A DNA stretch of 15,301 nucleotides from an uncultured Bacteroidales bacterium (GCA_900549375.1 URNY01000053.1:1-15301); one strand, 5' to 3'; positions 1 through 7,619 are shown, counted from the first letter of the stretch. The notes: a model not told the origin generated them from the sequence alone. Made by a program: numbers and translations.

Positions 1-1902
1 AAGACCGTTTATTCCCCCCTCCTCCCCACCGAAGAGAACCCGTCAACAATCCGGGTGCTCCTCAATAATGGCGTCGGCAAATCCTTGGTGGTGCCTTCCG
101 CCTCCCACACCCCCGCCGATGAAGATTATTTCAGCCTCACCACCGGCTCGGAGGCCTACGTTTTCAAGAATTCTACGGATACCGAATACCCGTTCACGCA
201 GGCCATCCCCTTCTATACCTATCCCAACAGCTGGAGTAACACCCCCGAGGAACTCCACCGCACGGCCATGACCCTGATCATCCCCTGGCTCAGGACCACC
301 GTTAAAACCGACGGAAGCACCGACACCTCCGTCACCACGCGCTATTACACCGTGCCGGTCACCCCGGCCTCCATGCCGCAGATCCTCTCCAACAACAGCT
401 ATCGCATCGACCTCAACGTCGGCATGCTCGGCTCCGAGCAGCCCGACAAGCCGGAAGATATCACCGCCAACTACCGCGTCGTCTCCTGGGCCACCGAGGA
501 TATCGATGTCGACATCAACGACTACCGTTACCTCGTGGTCAGCCCCAACACCTATACGGTCGACAATTCCGACCGCGTTTCCGTGCAGTTCTATTCCTCC
601 CACCCGGTGGATGTGGCGGATATATCCCTAACATTCAGCCGCTACTCCTTCGTGAGCACCTCCGGTTCGAGAGCCGACCGCGGCAAGATTGTGAACTTCA
701 CCATCTCCGGCGATCAGATCGAGAAGTCCAACACGGAGTCTGGTAAACTCTGCATCTACGACATTCAGTATTCGCCGCAGACCAAGCTCTACACCATCAC
801 CATCACTCATCCTCTGAAAGTGTGGGAGCCGGTCGATGCAGACAACAATGTGGTGTCCCTCACGGGCTATAGCGACGCTTCTAATTCGACTGTGGATGGT
901 GTCAAAAAACGTATCGTCAAATATGTTCCGACGGATGTCGATGCCTATTCTCCTTATCGCATCGATGTGACGCTCCGCCATACCGACAAGGAATCCTATA
1001 CCGAGAGTTTCACCGTCTTCCAGAATCCCGCCATGTACCTCGATGTTGACCCTAACCCGGGCGGAGAATATAATATCGGATACATTCCTATATACGGTGC
1101 TATCAAAGGGCTACATGGTTTCGCCTTTGTTAACCCCACCTTCCATCCCGCAAACTGGATACGGGACGCTTATTGGGAAAACGATGATAGTCTCGGCGGT
1201 CTGTTGGCTTTCGATAGGTCTGACAACAACGGCAATCCGAATATGTATATCATCAATATCACTCAGTTCAACAATTCCGGAACATCGAGCGATGACAATT
1301 ACATTATCGGTGACCCTCGCGTGCTCCTCCGCAACAATTCGCTGTCGGGCAATCTCGACACTGACCCCAAAAGCGAAGAAACCTCTGCCGCTGACTGGGC
1401 GGTAGAAGCCGCCTCACTGTATAAGGCACCCGGGCAGACCGGCAATCGCCGGCTCCTCTGGTATTACCCCACCACCGAGATGCCGTCGAAATCAATGCTC
1501 GTGGCGCCTCGTTTCCGCATCGCCTCCTCCTACGGCGAGATGTCGGCTGTCACTAAAGAGAATGCACGCCGACGTTGCGCCTCCTATCAGGAGCAGGGTA
1601 AACCTGCCGGAAGATGGCGCATGCCGACATACGGCGAGTTCAAATTCATCGTCTGGCTCGGCGAGACCGGTAAGATTCCGCGACTATTCAATGAGGGTGG
1701 GACTTACTGGACCGCTCAGGGTGCCTATACCATACAGAACGACGGCTCGCTTGTGAAATCAAGCAGCACTTCTGCCTATGTCCGCGCCGTCTACGACGAC
1801 TGGTACTGGGACGACGAAACCGAGTATATCCTCCACAAAAATGACTCCGGAGGCTACGACTTCACCTGGGGCGACATGCCCAAGCGCAACCCCCAAGACT
1901 AA
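1..1902 (+). CDS. Fimbrillin-like surface protein with FISUMP/lectin-like C-terminus (5' partial)
   Basis: The frame is open from base 1 with no stop, so the gene starts upstream; 633 residues are visible and no signal peptide is in view. The first ~180 visible residues resemble the C-terminal part of Bacteroidales fimbrillins: a PFYTYPNSWS segment, YYTVPVTPAS, a SNNSYRIDLNV strand, MLGSEQP, then YRVVSWATEDID and YLVVSPN. After several beta-rich segments, the last ~130 residues carry a FISUMP/C-type-lectin-like module: ENARRRCASYQEQGKPAGRW, RMPTYGEFKFIV, then GGTYWTAQGAY. In related pili such modules sit on tip or accessory subunits, so a tip adhesin is a reasonable inference. The next gene begins 5 nt after the stop, which implies one transcript. 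The fimbrial family is fairly secure; the exact subunit role (tip or accessory, DUF4906-type or Mfa-type) is not. Confidence 0.8.
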   Translation, partial: KTVYSPLLPTEENPSTIRVLLNNGVGKSLVVPSASHTPADEDYFSLTTGSEAYVFKNSTDTEYPFTQAIPFYTYPNSWSNTPEELHRTAMTLIIPWLRTTVKTDGSTDTSVTTRYYTVPVTPASMPQILSNNSYRIDLNVGMLGSEQPDKPEDITANYRVVSWATEDIDVDINDYRYLVVSPNTYTVDNSDRVSVQFYSSHPVDVADISLTFSRYSFVSTSGSRADRGKIVNFTISGDQIEKSNTESGKLCIYDIQYSPQTKLYTITITHPLKVWEPVDADNNVVSLTGYSDASNSTVDGVKKRIVKYVPTDVDAYSPYRIDVTLRHTDKESYTESFTVFQNPAMYLDVDPNPGGEYNIGYIPIYGAIKGLHGFAFVNPTFHPANWIRDAYWENDDSLGGLLAFDRSDNNGNPNMYIINITQFNNSGTSSDDNYIIGDPRVLLRNNSLSGNLDTDPKSEETSAADWAVEAASLYKAPGQTGNRRLLWYYPTTEMPSKSMLVAPRFRIASSYGEMSAVTKENARRRCASYQEQGKPAGRWRMPTYGEFKFIVWLGETGKIPRLFNEGGTYWTAQGAYTIQNDGSLVKSSSTSAYVRAVYDDWYWDDETEYILHKNDSGGYDFTWGDMPKRNPQD

Positions 1903-1907
1903 AATCT

Positions 1908-2891
1908 ATGATCAGACATAATCTCGACATATCTCTCCTGTTCCTCCTGTTCTCCTGTCTGTTATCTTCCACAGGCTGCACAGAAGCTCTCGATACTCCA
2001 ACCCCTCCCGTCGAAAGCGACGGCGAGGTGGTCGTCGGCATCCGCATCCCCACGATGTCGGCCACGGCCACGCGTGCCCTTCCGCAGACCCCCTCGCGCG
2101 ATCTGAAGCTCTCGGTGTTCGAGTTCGAGGAGGGCTCCAATGCCTCCGACCGCTTCCTTGTCAAGGTATATCAGGCAGAAACCCTGTCGGCCACCGATGT
2201 GGCCGACAACGGCACCGTGCAGTTCCGCATCCCGGGCCTGCTTATGACCCGAAGCCGGCGAGTGCTCCACTTCGTGGTGGCCCCGGAATATCTCACGGCC
2301 TCCTACGCTTCGGAGGCGCAGATCTTCTCCACTCTCGCCGTCGGCGATTTCAAGGAGGCTTACTGGGGGCGCGTGGCCTTCCCCAACGGATATACGGAGG
2401 ATGAAATCACCCCCGACAGCAAGCCGCAACTCTCCGAGGATGCGAGGCAAAGGCTGGCGGACGTCCCGGTGATCCGCAATTTCGCCATGGTGTCGGTGGA
2501 GAAGGATAACTCGCTCTCGAATTTCAATATCATCGGTTTCGAGCTTGTCAACGTCCCTTCGTCGGGCACTGTAGCGCCCTATAACGCGCCGGCGCTCGCC
2601 TGCCCGGACCTCACCGTAGGGGAGGGAGACGCCGTGAAGATGAAATCTTATCTCGACATCACCGGCTCCGATGCGGATCAGGAGGGCTATGGCGGAATAA
2701 TGCCCCCGGGCGCGGGCCTCTACAACCGCGAGGAGAATTTCAACCCCCAGTCGCAGGGCGGACGCCCTCTCTGGTCGAATCAGCCTTTCTGCCTTTATGA
2801 GCCCCTTCGAGTCGACACAGCGCACATTCCTTATTCTCAGGGCGGAATACCGCCGCTCGGCGTCGGCCGCCTGGCAGGAGTGCTATTATAA
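1908..2891 (+). CDS. Fimbrial-type lipoprotein, N-terminal part of a frameshifted gene
   Basis: The 327-residue frame begins with a lipoprotein signal (hydrophobic core LLFLLFSCLL, lipobox STGC, Cys at residue 24), predicting an outer-membrane lipoprotein. The mature part has the order seen in Mfa/DUF4906-type fimbrial proteins: an early strand (EVVVGIRIPT), a TATRA segment, LKLSVFEFE, then VPVIRNFAMVSVEKDNSLSN followed by FNIIGFELVNVPSSGTVAPY. At QPFCLYE (about residue 298) the frame leaves the family pattern and runs about 30 unrelated residues (PLRVDTAHIPYS...) to a stop. The missing continuation is in the +1 frame, so this is best read as the first 298 codons of a ~687-residue protein broken at 2802-2805. 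It starts 5 nt after the preceding fimbrial gene. An anchor or accessory pilin is plausible, but the exact role is unknown. Confidence 0.72.
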   Translation: MIRHNLDISLLFLLFSCLLSSTGCTEALDTPTPPVESDGEVVVGIRIPTMSATATRALPQTPSRDLKLSVFEFEEGSNASDRFLVKVYQAETLSATDVADNGTVQFRIPGLLMTRSRRVLHFVVAPEYLTASYASEAQIFSTLAVGDFKEAYWGRVAFPNGYTEDEITPDSKPQLSEDARQRLADVPVIRNFAMVSVEKDNSLSNFNIIGFELVNVPSSGTVAPYNAPALACPDLTVGEGDAVKMKSYLDITGSDADQEGYGGIMPPGAGLYNREENFNPQSQGGRPLWSNQPFCLYEPLRVDTAHIPYSQGGIPPLGVGRLAGVLL

Positions 2892-3972
2892 GCTCGATCT
2901 TGTCCATAACAATGCCGAAACCGGACTGCCGGAATATTACCACATCATCCGCAATTTCAACTATCGCGTCAACATCCGGAGCGTCGCCGCTCCGGGCGCC
3001 GATTCCTATACGGGGGCAATCGCCGGCCCGACCTACAACAACATCTCGGCCGACGTCGATGCCCGCGACATGGCGCAGATCTCCGACGGCGCCAATGTGA
3101 TCGAGGTGGGGTCCACAAGCATCGTCTTCACCACGCAGACTCCCGTGAAGTTCATGTACCGCTACTATCCCGTCGGGGGCAAATCTTCGGCCGCTACCAA
3201 TGCTTTGCTCAAGAAATCGGGACTCGCGGCAGGCGCCGTCATCGGGTCGGTGGAGGAATCGGGACAATACACCGATGCCACCGGCGCTGTGTGGAACGTA
3301 CTCACCATAACCCCCAAGCCGATCCCGGAGGGACTCCCCACGGAGCAGAGCTTCTTCCTGGCCGACGGCAAGGGACTCGGCCGTGAGGTGAGGCTCGTGG
3401 CACATGTGCCCTACGATTTCTCCGGCATCGCGGCCTATCCGGGTGCCCACAACACTCTCGAGGAGGCTGCGGCCGTAGAGGGCGCCGCGGCCCGCAACAC
3501 TGTCAGCCCCCTCTCCGGGGAACCCTTCACGGTATATTTCAACCTCCCGGCAGGTATGCCGGAGGCGATGTTCCCTCTCGTCTTCACTCTTGAGAGCAAC
3601 CGCCAGAACATGGAGAACAATAAGATCGGCACGCTCGTGGTGACCTCCGGCGAGAGCGGCTTCCCCTCCGCCGACGCCTATCAGACGCCGCGCATCAAAT
3701 ATGAGAAGAGCGTAAGCTATGCCGAATACCTCTACAAGACCGACACGGGCAATAACCTGATAGTCGATGCCCAGGGACGCTATGTCCCCAACGACACGCA
3801 CGCCGTGCGCTGCCGCTTCCTCACCATCAACGCCCTGGCCGACCTCCCCGGCGCCGTGACAAAGACCGAGACCCGCGTTCTCATCACCAACCCCTACTTC
3901 AACAGCAAGGGAGCCTCCTCCGATGTCGCCGCCTGGCCCGGCATCGCCTCCTTCACCCGCACCATCGAATAG
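2797..3972 (+). CDS. C-terminal part of the same frameshifted fimbrial-type protein
   Basis: This 391-codon frame has an ATG at 2797 but no signal peptide, and it opens inside a domain. Its first residues (PFESTQRTFLILRAEYRR) continue the QPFCLYE of the upstream frame, matching the usual order of aromatic YE-P motif, TFLILRAEY strand, YYKLDLV strand. YYHIIRNFNYRVNIRSV follows, the typical start of the polymerisation or C-terminal half of such fimbrial proteins, then beta-rich sequence (VEVGSTSIVFTTQTPVKFMY, FTVYFNLPAG, PLVFTLESN, RVLITNPYF). It overlaps the upstream frame by 95 nt, which is far too much for normal gene spacing but expected of a shifted frame. Translated alone it would be cytoplasmic and probably non-functional. 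The alternatives are a sequencing or assembly error in the C4 run, or a true pseudogene. Confidence 0.68.
   Translation: MSPFESTQRTFLILRAEYRRSASAAWQECYYKLDLVHNNAETGLPEYYHIIRNFNYRVNIRSVAAPGADSYTGAIAGPTYNNISADVDARDMAQISDGANVIEVGSTSIVFTTQTPVKFMYRYYPVGGKSSAATNALLKKSGLAAGAVIGSVEESGQYTDATGAVWNVLTITPKPIPEGLPTEQSFFLADGKGLGREVRLVAHVPYDFSGIAAYPGAHNTLEEAAAVEGAAARNTVSPLSGEPFTVYFNLPAGMPEAMFPLVFTLESNRQNMENNKIGTLVVTSGESGFPSADAYQTPRIKYEKSVSYAEYLYKTDTGNNLIVDAQGRYVPNDTHAVRCRFLTINALADLPGAVTKTETRVLITNPYFNSKGASSDVAAWPGIASFTRTIE
2802..2805 (+). other. Frameshift site in C4 run
   Basis: The sequence reads tat gag cccc ttc gag. With three Cs it would read Y-E-P-F-E-S-T and join the upstream lipoprotein frame to the downstream frame in one ~687-residue protein. 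With four Cs the upstream frame terminates at 2891. One extra C is the simplest explanation; loss of two bases from an original six-base stretch would also fit. Confidence 0.75.
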
Positions 3973-4008
3973 CCGCGCCCGCACACCATATATTTTTTGT
4001 TAAAATTA

Positions 4009-4039
4009 TTGCAATTAAACTGAAAAATTCATAAATTTG
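4009..4039 (+). promoter_or_regulatory. Bacteroidetes sigma-ABfr-type promoter
   Basis: The -33 element TTG is at 4009-4011 and a perfect TANNTTTG -7 element (TAAATTTG) is at 4032-4039, separated by 20 nt of AT-rich DNA. This matches the known Bacteroides consensus of TTTG, about 19-20 nt, TANNTTTG. Transcription should start near 4045, giving a leader of about 180 nt before the propeller gene at 4228. It probably drives the 4228-9671 gene group. Confidence 0.72.
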
Positions 4040-4045
4040 CATGCT

Positions 4046-4227
4046 TGAGAGAGCAGTTTTGTGCCCGCGGGCCTTTAACCGTCGGCACGTTTTATGCCCG
4101 ATTTCCCATCGGAGCCATCTTTGAAGACTATGCGTCTTCCATGCAGAGGAAATATATATTCAGAGGAAATATATTTTGATTAAAAGGAAATATATCTATA
4201 AAGAGGAAATATATTAACTAAACAGAT
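4046..4227 (+). promoter_or_regulatory. Long 5' leader with hairpins, upstream of the propeller lipoprotein gene
   Basis: Between the predicted start of transcription and the ATG at 4228 lies about 180 nt without a convincing gene. It holds a 10-bp GC-rich palindrome (4063-4072), a 6-bp stem gaagac/gtcttc with a 5-nt loop (4123-4128 with 4134-4139), and four GGAAATATAT repeats listed separately. Such a long structured leader is unusual beside the 5-47 nt gaps found elsewhere among the fimbrial-type genes, apart from the 153-nt gap before 6076. It could act in translational or RNA-stability control, which is inference only. No known riboswitch class was recognised. Confidence 0.4.
4148..4214 (+). 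repeat. Four direct repeats of GGAAATATAT in the leader
   Basis: Identical 10-mers GGAAATATAT lie at 4148-4157, 4165-4174, 4186-4195 and 4205-4214, usually preceded by aga or aaa. Spacing is 17, 21 and 19 nt, roughly two helical turns. The last copy ends 13 nt before the start codon. The copies are not part of an obvious hairpin, so a repeated protein- or RNA-binding site is the simplest idea. Confidence 0.85.
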
Positions 4228-5922
4228 ATGGCAAAACAGTATCTCTTACTCGCCGCAATTCCGGCATTGTTGTTTGCCTCATGTGCCAACGACAACGAAC
4301 CGGGGGATCTCAACACCTCCCCCAACTTATCTAATTCTTTGAAGGTAAACGTGCTCAGCAGCAGCTCTCAGGCCGGACGCCTCAGCGTGGCCCGCGACAC
4401 CCGCGGCGCCAAAGCCCAGCGCCTCCAGTATGTAGGCTCGCTCCTGCCGGTGAACACCGCCGCCTCTGAGCATTGGTCGGCCACATCGGTCACCATCGCC
4501 AACGGCAAGGCTTACGTCACCTGGCATTCCGACTTCCAGGCCCAGCAGGCCGCCAAGAGCTGGGGAGGCGCGCTCGACATCGTCGACATAGCCTCTATCG
4601 CCACCAACCCCGATGCGGCTCTCGAGCTTACGTTCTCCAACGATTCCCTTAAACTCAATCAGGGATACGTGAGCGGCAACACCCTCTATCTCGCAGGCAC
4701 AAGCTCGAAGGTGGGCGCTGCCGTGGGCAGCATCGCCCTCCCCGTCACCGATCAGTCTGCTATCCGCTATCTCGACATCCCCGGCTCGTCGGCCAACAGC
4801 GTTTATCAGCTCAACGACAGCGAGCTCATGGCCGTTTCCGGCTATGCAGGCGCCGCAGTGAAGTTCCCGGCTGATTTCGCCACTGTCGAGAACCTTGACG
4901 ACGTGACCGTAACCGAAGTTATTCCCCAGAGCGCTGCCTTCGGCGGCAAGTTTGTGGCCGACGGCTATATCCTCCGCTCCGACGACACTGCCGGCGAGAT
5001 CATCCCCGTCAGCGGCATCGGCGGCGTGAAGCTCGACGCTCCCCTCACCTCGAGCGAGAAATACGCCGAGTCGTTCAACGAGGCCACGAACAAGTGGGAG
5101 GAGGTTTCCGGCGAGACCGCTACCCACTATGGCAAGCACACGATGGCTGTGAAGGATGGCCGCGCTTATGTAGGAGCCGGCAAGAACGGCCTCCGCGTAT
5201 ATGACGTTGCCAACGGCACTGCTCTCTGGAGCAACGGCAACTACACCGCCGGCGTCTGCGTCGACGACGAATATGTATATGCCGCTTCGGGCAACGGCCT
5301 GCGCGTATACACCGCTGCCGCCGACGGCAAGCTCACCCTCTTCGCCTATGAGGTTGAGAAATACAACGAGACCACCGGCATGGCCGAGTCTTCGACGGCT
5401 GCCGCCAACGGCCATTCCGCAAACTTCGTGGCCGTTGACCCCGCGACAGGTTATATCTTCGTGGCTTACGGCCAGACAGGCGTCCGCATCTATAAGCTCA
5501 ACGCCGGCGCTCCCGAGCCTCCCGCTCCCGAGTTCGAGTATACTCTGACATATGAGCTTTCCACTGCCAGCAACCAGGCCGCTCCCAACGTAAGCGGCAT
5601 GCCCGACCCGCAGGGAAGCGCAGACGGCGTGTTCACCCTCTCGGGTAACGTTCCTACTTCGGAAGATTCGCACTGGACATTCTTAGGCTGGTCCGAAAAC
5701 CCGGCTGTCGACCCGGCCCGCAACCCGAACTGGGAATCGGAAGTTGTTAAACCCGGCGCTACCTACACAGCAACTCAGAAAGCCACCGTGCTCTATGCCA
5801 TCTGGCAGTTCAACGTCAGCGGCGGCGGCAACCAGGGCGGTGGCGGCAGCGACGTCAATCCCCCTTCCGACCCCAACCAGGGCGGCGGTGGCTCCGACAC
5901 CGGCGGCGGCACATTCAACTGA
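4228..5922 (+). CDS. Beta-propeller surface lipoprotein with InlB-type repeat and Gly-rich tail
   Basis: 564 residues. The lipoprotein signal (LLLAAIPALLFASC, Cys19, followed by ANDNE) contains acidic residues after the Cys, compatible with the Bacteroidetes surface-export rule. The body looks like an LVIVD/WD-like beta-propeller: blade strands GALDIVDIASI (about residue 113), GLRVYDVANG (321), GLRVYTAAADGK (357) and GVRIYKLNAG (418), alternating with AYVGAG, YVYAASG and YIFVAYG strands. Residues 436-527 form one Listeria-Bacteroides (InlB B-type) repeat with the FLGWSENPAVDP core and the closing LYAIW. The end is a flexible Gly/Asn/Pro tail in which NQGGGGSD occurs twice (nt 5830-5853 and 5875-5898). 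The ATG lies ~190 nt downstream of a strong promoter and is followed immediately by the signal peptide. It is probably a cell-surface binding protein; the ligand is unknown. Confidence 0.85.
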   Translation: MAKQYLLLAAIPALLFASCANDNEPGDLNTSPNLSNSLKVNVLSSSSQAGRLSVARDTRGAKAQRLQYVGSLLPVNTAASEHWSATSVTIANGKAYVTWHSDFQAQQAAKSWGGALDIVDIASIATNPDAALELTFSNDSLKLNQGYVSGNTLYLAGTSSKVGAAVGSIALPVTDQSAIRYLDIPGSSANSVYQLNDSELMAVSGYAGAAVKFPADFATVENLDDVTVTEVIPQSAAFGGKFVADGYILRSDDTAGEIIPVSGIGGVKLDAPLTSSEKYAESFNEATNKWEEVSGETATHYGKHTMAVKDGRAYVGAGKNGLRVYDVANGTALWSNGNYTAGVCVDDEYVYAASGNGLRVYTAAADGKLTLFAYEVEKYNETTGMAESSTAAANGHSANFVAVDPATGYIFVAYGQTGVRIYKLNAGAPEPPAPEFEYTLTYELSTASNQAAPNVSGMPDPQGSADGVFTLSGNVPTSEDSHWTFLGWSENPAVDPARNPNWESEVVKPGATYTATQKATVLYAIWQFNVSGGGNQGGGGSDVNPPSDPNQGGGGSDTGGGTFN

Positions 5923-5945
5923 TTCTATCTGAACCAATAGAGGAG

Positions 5946-6002
5946 AGCTATGATAGCTATCTTAGCTAAATTAGCTATTATAGCTATCATAGCTACATAG
6001 CT
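5946..6002 (+). repeat. 9-nt tandem repeat AGCTANNNT forming a long inverted repeat
   Basis: Five consecutive 9-nt units start at 5946, 5955, 5964, 5973 and 5982, then an 8-nt unit at 5991 and a final AGCT at 5999. Because the core AGCT is palindromic, the array folds on itself: 5946-5960 and 5980-5994 are perfect 15-bp inverted repeats, and GAGGAG (5940-5945) can pair with CTCCTC (6001-6006) outside them. It lies between two same-strand genes, 24 nt after one stop and 74 nt before the next start. No T-tract follows, so a classic intrinsic terminator is not obvious. It could be an attenuator, an mRNA-stability hairpin or a length-variable tract. Confidence 0.85.
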
Positions 6003-6014
6003 CCTCTCATACCT

Positions 6015-6044
6015 ATTATCGATTTATTGTCAATTATCGATTTA
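6015..6044 (+). repeat. 12-bp direct repeat attatcgattta upstream of the fimbrillin gene
   Basis: Identical 12-mers occupy 6015-6026 and 6033-6044, an 18-nt period, each containing the palindrome ATCGAT. The second copy ends 31 nt before the ATG at 6076. No good TANNTTTG element was found between the repeat and the start. The pair is consistent with a dimeric operator or simply with a local duplication. Confidence 0.55.
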
Positions 6045-6075
6045 AAAACACTTTACTTAATTTCTAAGCTATATT

Positions 6076-7572
6076 ATGAAAAAAGGAATTATCGGATGGC
6101 TCATGGCCCTCTCCGCTGTCAGCGGATTAGGTCTGTCCTCTTGCCAGAGCGATGAACCCGCTATGCCGACATCCGAGCGCGGCACATTCGAGGTTTCGCT
6201 CACGGCGGCTCTCCCCGACGACGCCACACGCGCCTCTCTCACTCCCAACGGCGATATCCTCAAATTTGCCTGGAATGAAAACGACAAGATCTATGTAGTG
6301 AACGCCGCCAACAACGAATATCTCGGCACGCTCACTACCACCAAATTATTCGACAACAACCGCAAATGCGAGTTCAAGGGTTCCATCTACCGCCCCGCAG
6401 GAGAGAACATAACCCTCAGATATTACTATCTCGGCAAAGAGAAGATGACATGGGACAATGCCTATCAGGTCAATCCCGTCAAATTCGATTTCTCCACGCA
6501 GACAGGCACAGCCGAGGAACTCGACGACTACGACGCTCTGATCGCCACTCAGACCTATCCCAACCTTCAGGGCGACCTCGGCATGGTGGACTTCAAACGT
6601 GAGTTCGCCTTCGCCTATTTCGTGTTCAAATACAACGGCGAGGAGCTTAACGTAAAAGGCTGCCCCATCACCGTCAGCAACGTTTCCGACAGAGGCGCGC
6701 TCAACACCAAGGCCGAGCTCGACTGCAAGGATGGCAGCTACACATACACGGCAGGCACATTCACAGTGACACCCGCCTCGACACTTCCGGGCAACAGCTT
6801 CTACATGAACCTGCTTCCCTCCTCCAACGTGAAGCTCCACTTCAGCTGTACCGTCGACGGCCTCAACTTCGAAGGCGAGACAAACCAGACCTTCGACCTC
6901 AACCGCGACACCTACTACACCAACGCCGGCGAGCCCATCATCATCGAGATGAACTGCACCAACGCCAAGAAGCAGTTCACACTCCGCTATCACTCCAACT
7001 TGGAGCCGGATGAGATTCTGACCGAGCCATCTCCGGAACTCGACGCTACCGCCACAAGCTATACGTTCACTGTTCGCACATCCTTCCCCACGGAACTGAC
7101 CGGTTCTGACAACCGCGACTTCCTCGGCTGGTCCACTAATCCTGACGCCACGACTCCCGATCGCGCCACTACAATCGTTGTCGACAGCGAGGAGGGCAAA
7201 GACCTCTACGCAGTCTGGGGCAAAGAGAAAATCGTATATCGAATCCATTACAACTCTGAAATTCCCGGAGTAACATTCAGCGATGAATTTAGTATGGAGA
7301 CCACGGACGATTCATGGACAGGCAATGTCGATGATGAATGCGTGCACATCCTTGAATACGATCAAGTAAAAACACAAAAAGCCGGCTATATTTTAAAGGG
7401 TTGGACCGACAAGCCCGGCGCTCAGCAGACTGCCGCCGACAAGGCCAAGGCCAGCATGACGACCTGGACCCTCTATCGCGCTAATCCCGAAGTAACCCTC
7501 TACCCCGTATGGGAGAAAGCACCGGAAACCGGTATCGGCACCGACGACTACCGCCCCGGAACTCTCAAATGA
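6076..7572 (+). CDS. Fimbrillin-family lipoprotein with two C-terminal InlB-type repeats
   Basis: 498 residues. The signal MKKGIIGWLMALSAVSGLGL ends in lipobox LSSC (Cys23), followed by QSDEP. The fimbrillin-like (Mfa-like) domain has the usual N-terminal strand (FEVSLTAAL), the DDATRASLTPNGD segment where these proteins are often processed or start their fold, WNENDKIYVVN, and LRYYYLGKE. This part is recognisably paralogous to the next gene's N-terminus (TRTTLTPEG, WEGNEELTVFN, YVWYLGKN). Residues 301-381 and 386-479 are two Listeria-Bacteroides repeats, with cores FLGWSTNPDATTPDRA and LKGWTDKPGAQQTAADKA and ends LYAVW and LYPVW. The fimbrillin core plus InlB-type stalk suggests a surface structural or adhesive subunit. 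The gene lies 47 nt upstream of the next lipoprotein gene and is probably cotranscribed with it. Confidence 0.85.
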   Translation: MKKGIIGWLMALSAVSGLGLSSCQSDEPAMPTSERGTFEVSLTAALPDDATRASLTPNGDILKFAWNENDKIYVVNAANNEYLGTLTTTKLFDNNRKCEFKGSIYRPAGENITLRYYYLGKEKMTWDNAYQVNPVKFDFSTQTGTAEELDDYDALIATQTYPNLQGDLGMVDFKREFAFAYFVFKYNGEELNVKGCPITVSNVSDRGALNTKAELDCKDGSYTYTAGTFTVTPASTLPGNSFYMNLLPSSNVKLHFSCTVDGLNFEGETNQTFDLNRDTYYTNAGEPIIIEMNCTNAKKQFTLRYHSNLEPDEILTEPSPELDATATSYTFTVRTSFPTELTGSDNRDFLGWSTNPDATTPDRATTIVVDSEEGKDLYAVWGKEKIVYRIHYNSEIPGVTFSDEFSMETTDDSWTGNVDDECVHILEYDQVKTQKAGYILKGWTDKPGAQQTAADKAKASMTTWTLYRANPEVTLYPVWEKAPETGIGTDDYRPGTLK

Positions 7573-7619
7573 GAATGATTCTTTGACAGATTATCTCTGA
7601 CCAATTAAAAGACAATACA

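Noticed and set aside
2796..2891. Programmed +1 frameshift at CCC-C
   Set aside because: No stop codon or rare codon sits at the slip site to cause a pause, and the zero frame continues about 30 codons. A mutation, an error or phase variation in the C run is simpler.
2740..3984. 414-codon antisense open frame, and similar long antisense frames at 1962-2825, 4327-5673, 6346-7248 and 13134-14147
   Set aside because: They lie opposite genes with clear lipoprotein signals or domain motifs. Their translations are Gly/Ala/Val/His/Arg-rich without motifs, typical antisense shadows in GC-rich DNA.
4130..4183. Short leader reading frames in the 4228 gene leader (ATG 4141 with 12 codons; ATG 4130 with 17 codons)
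   Set aside because: Both overlap the GGAAATATAT repeats and encode no recognisable peptide (no run of regulatory codons). A leader peptide cannot be supported from sequence alone.
6045..6075. Promoter directly before the 6076 gene
   Set aside because: The AT-rich stretch has TACTTAAT and TAATTTCT, but neither fits TANNTTTG, and the nearest TTG gives wrong spacing. Read-through from the promoter near 4035 remains possible.
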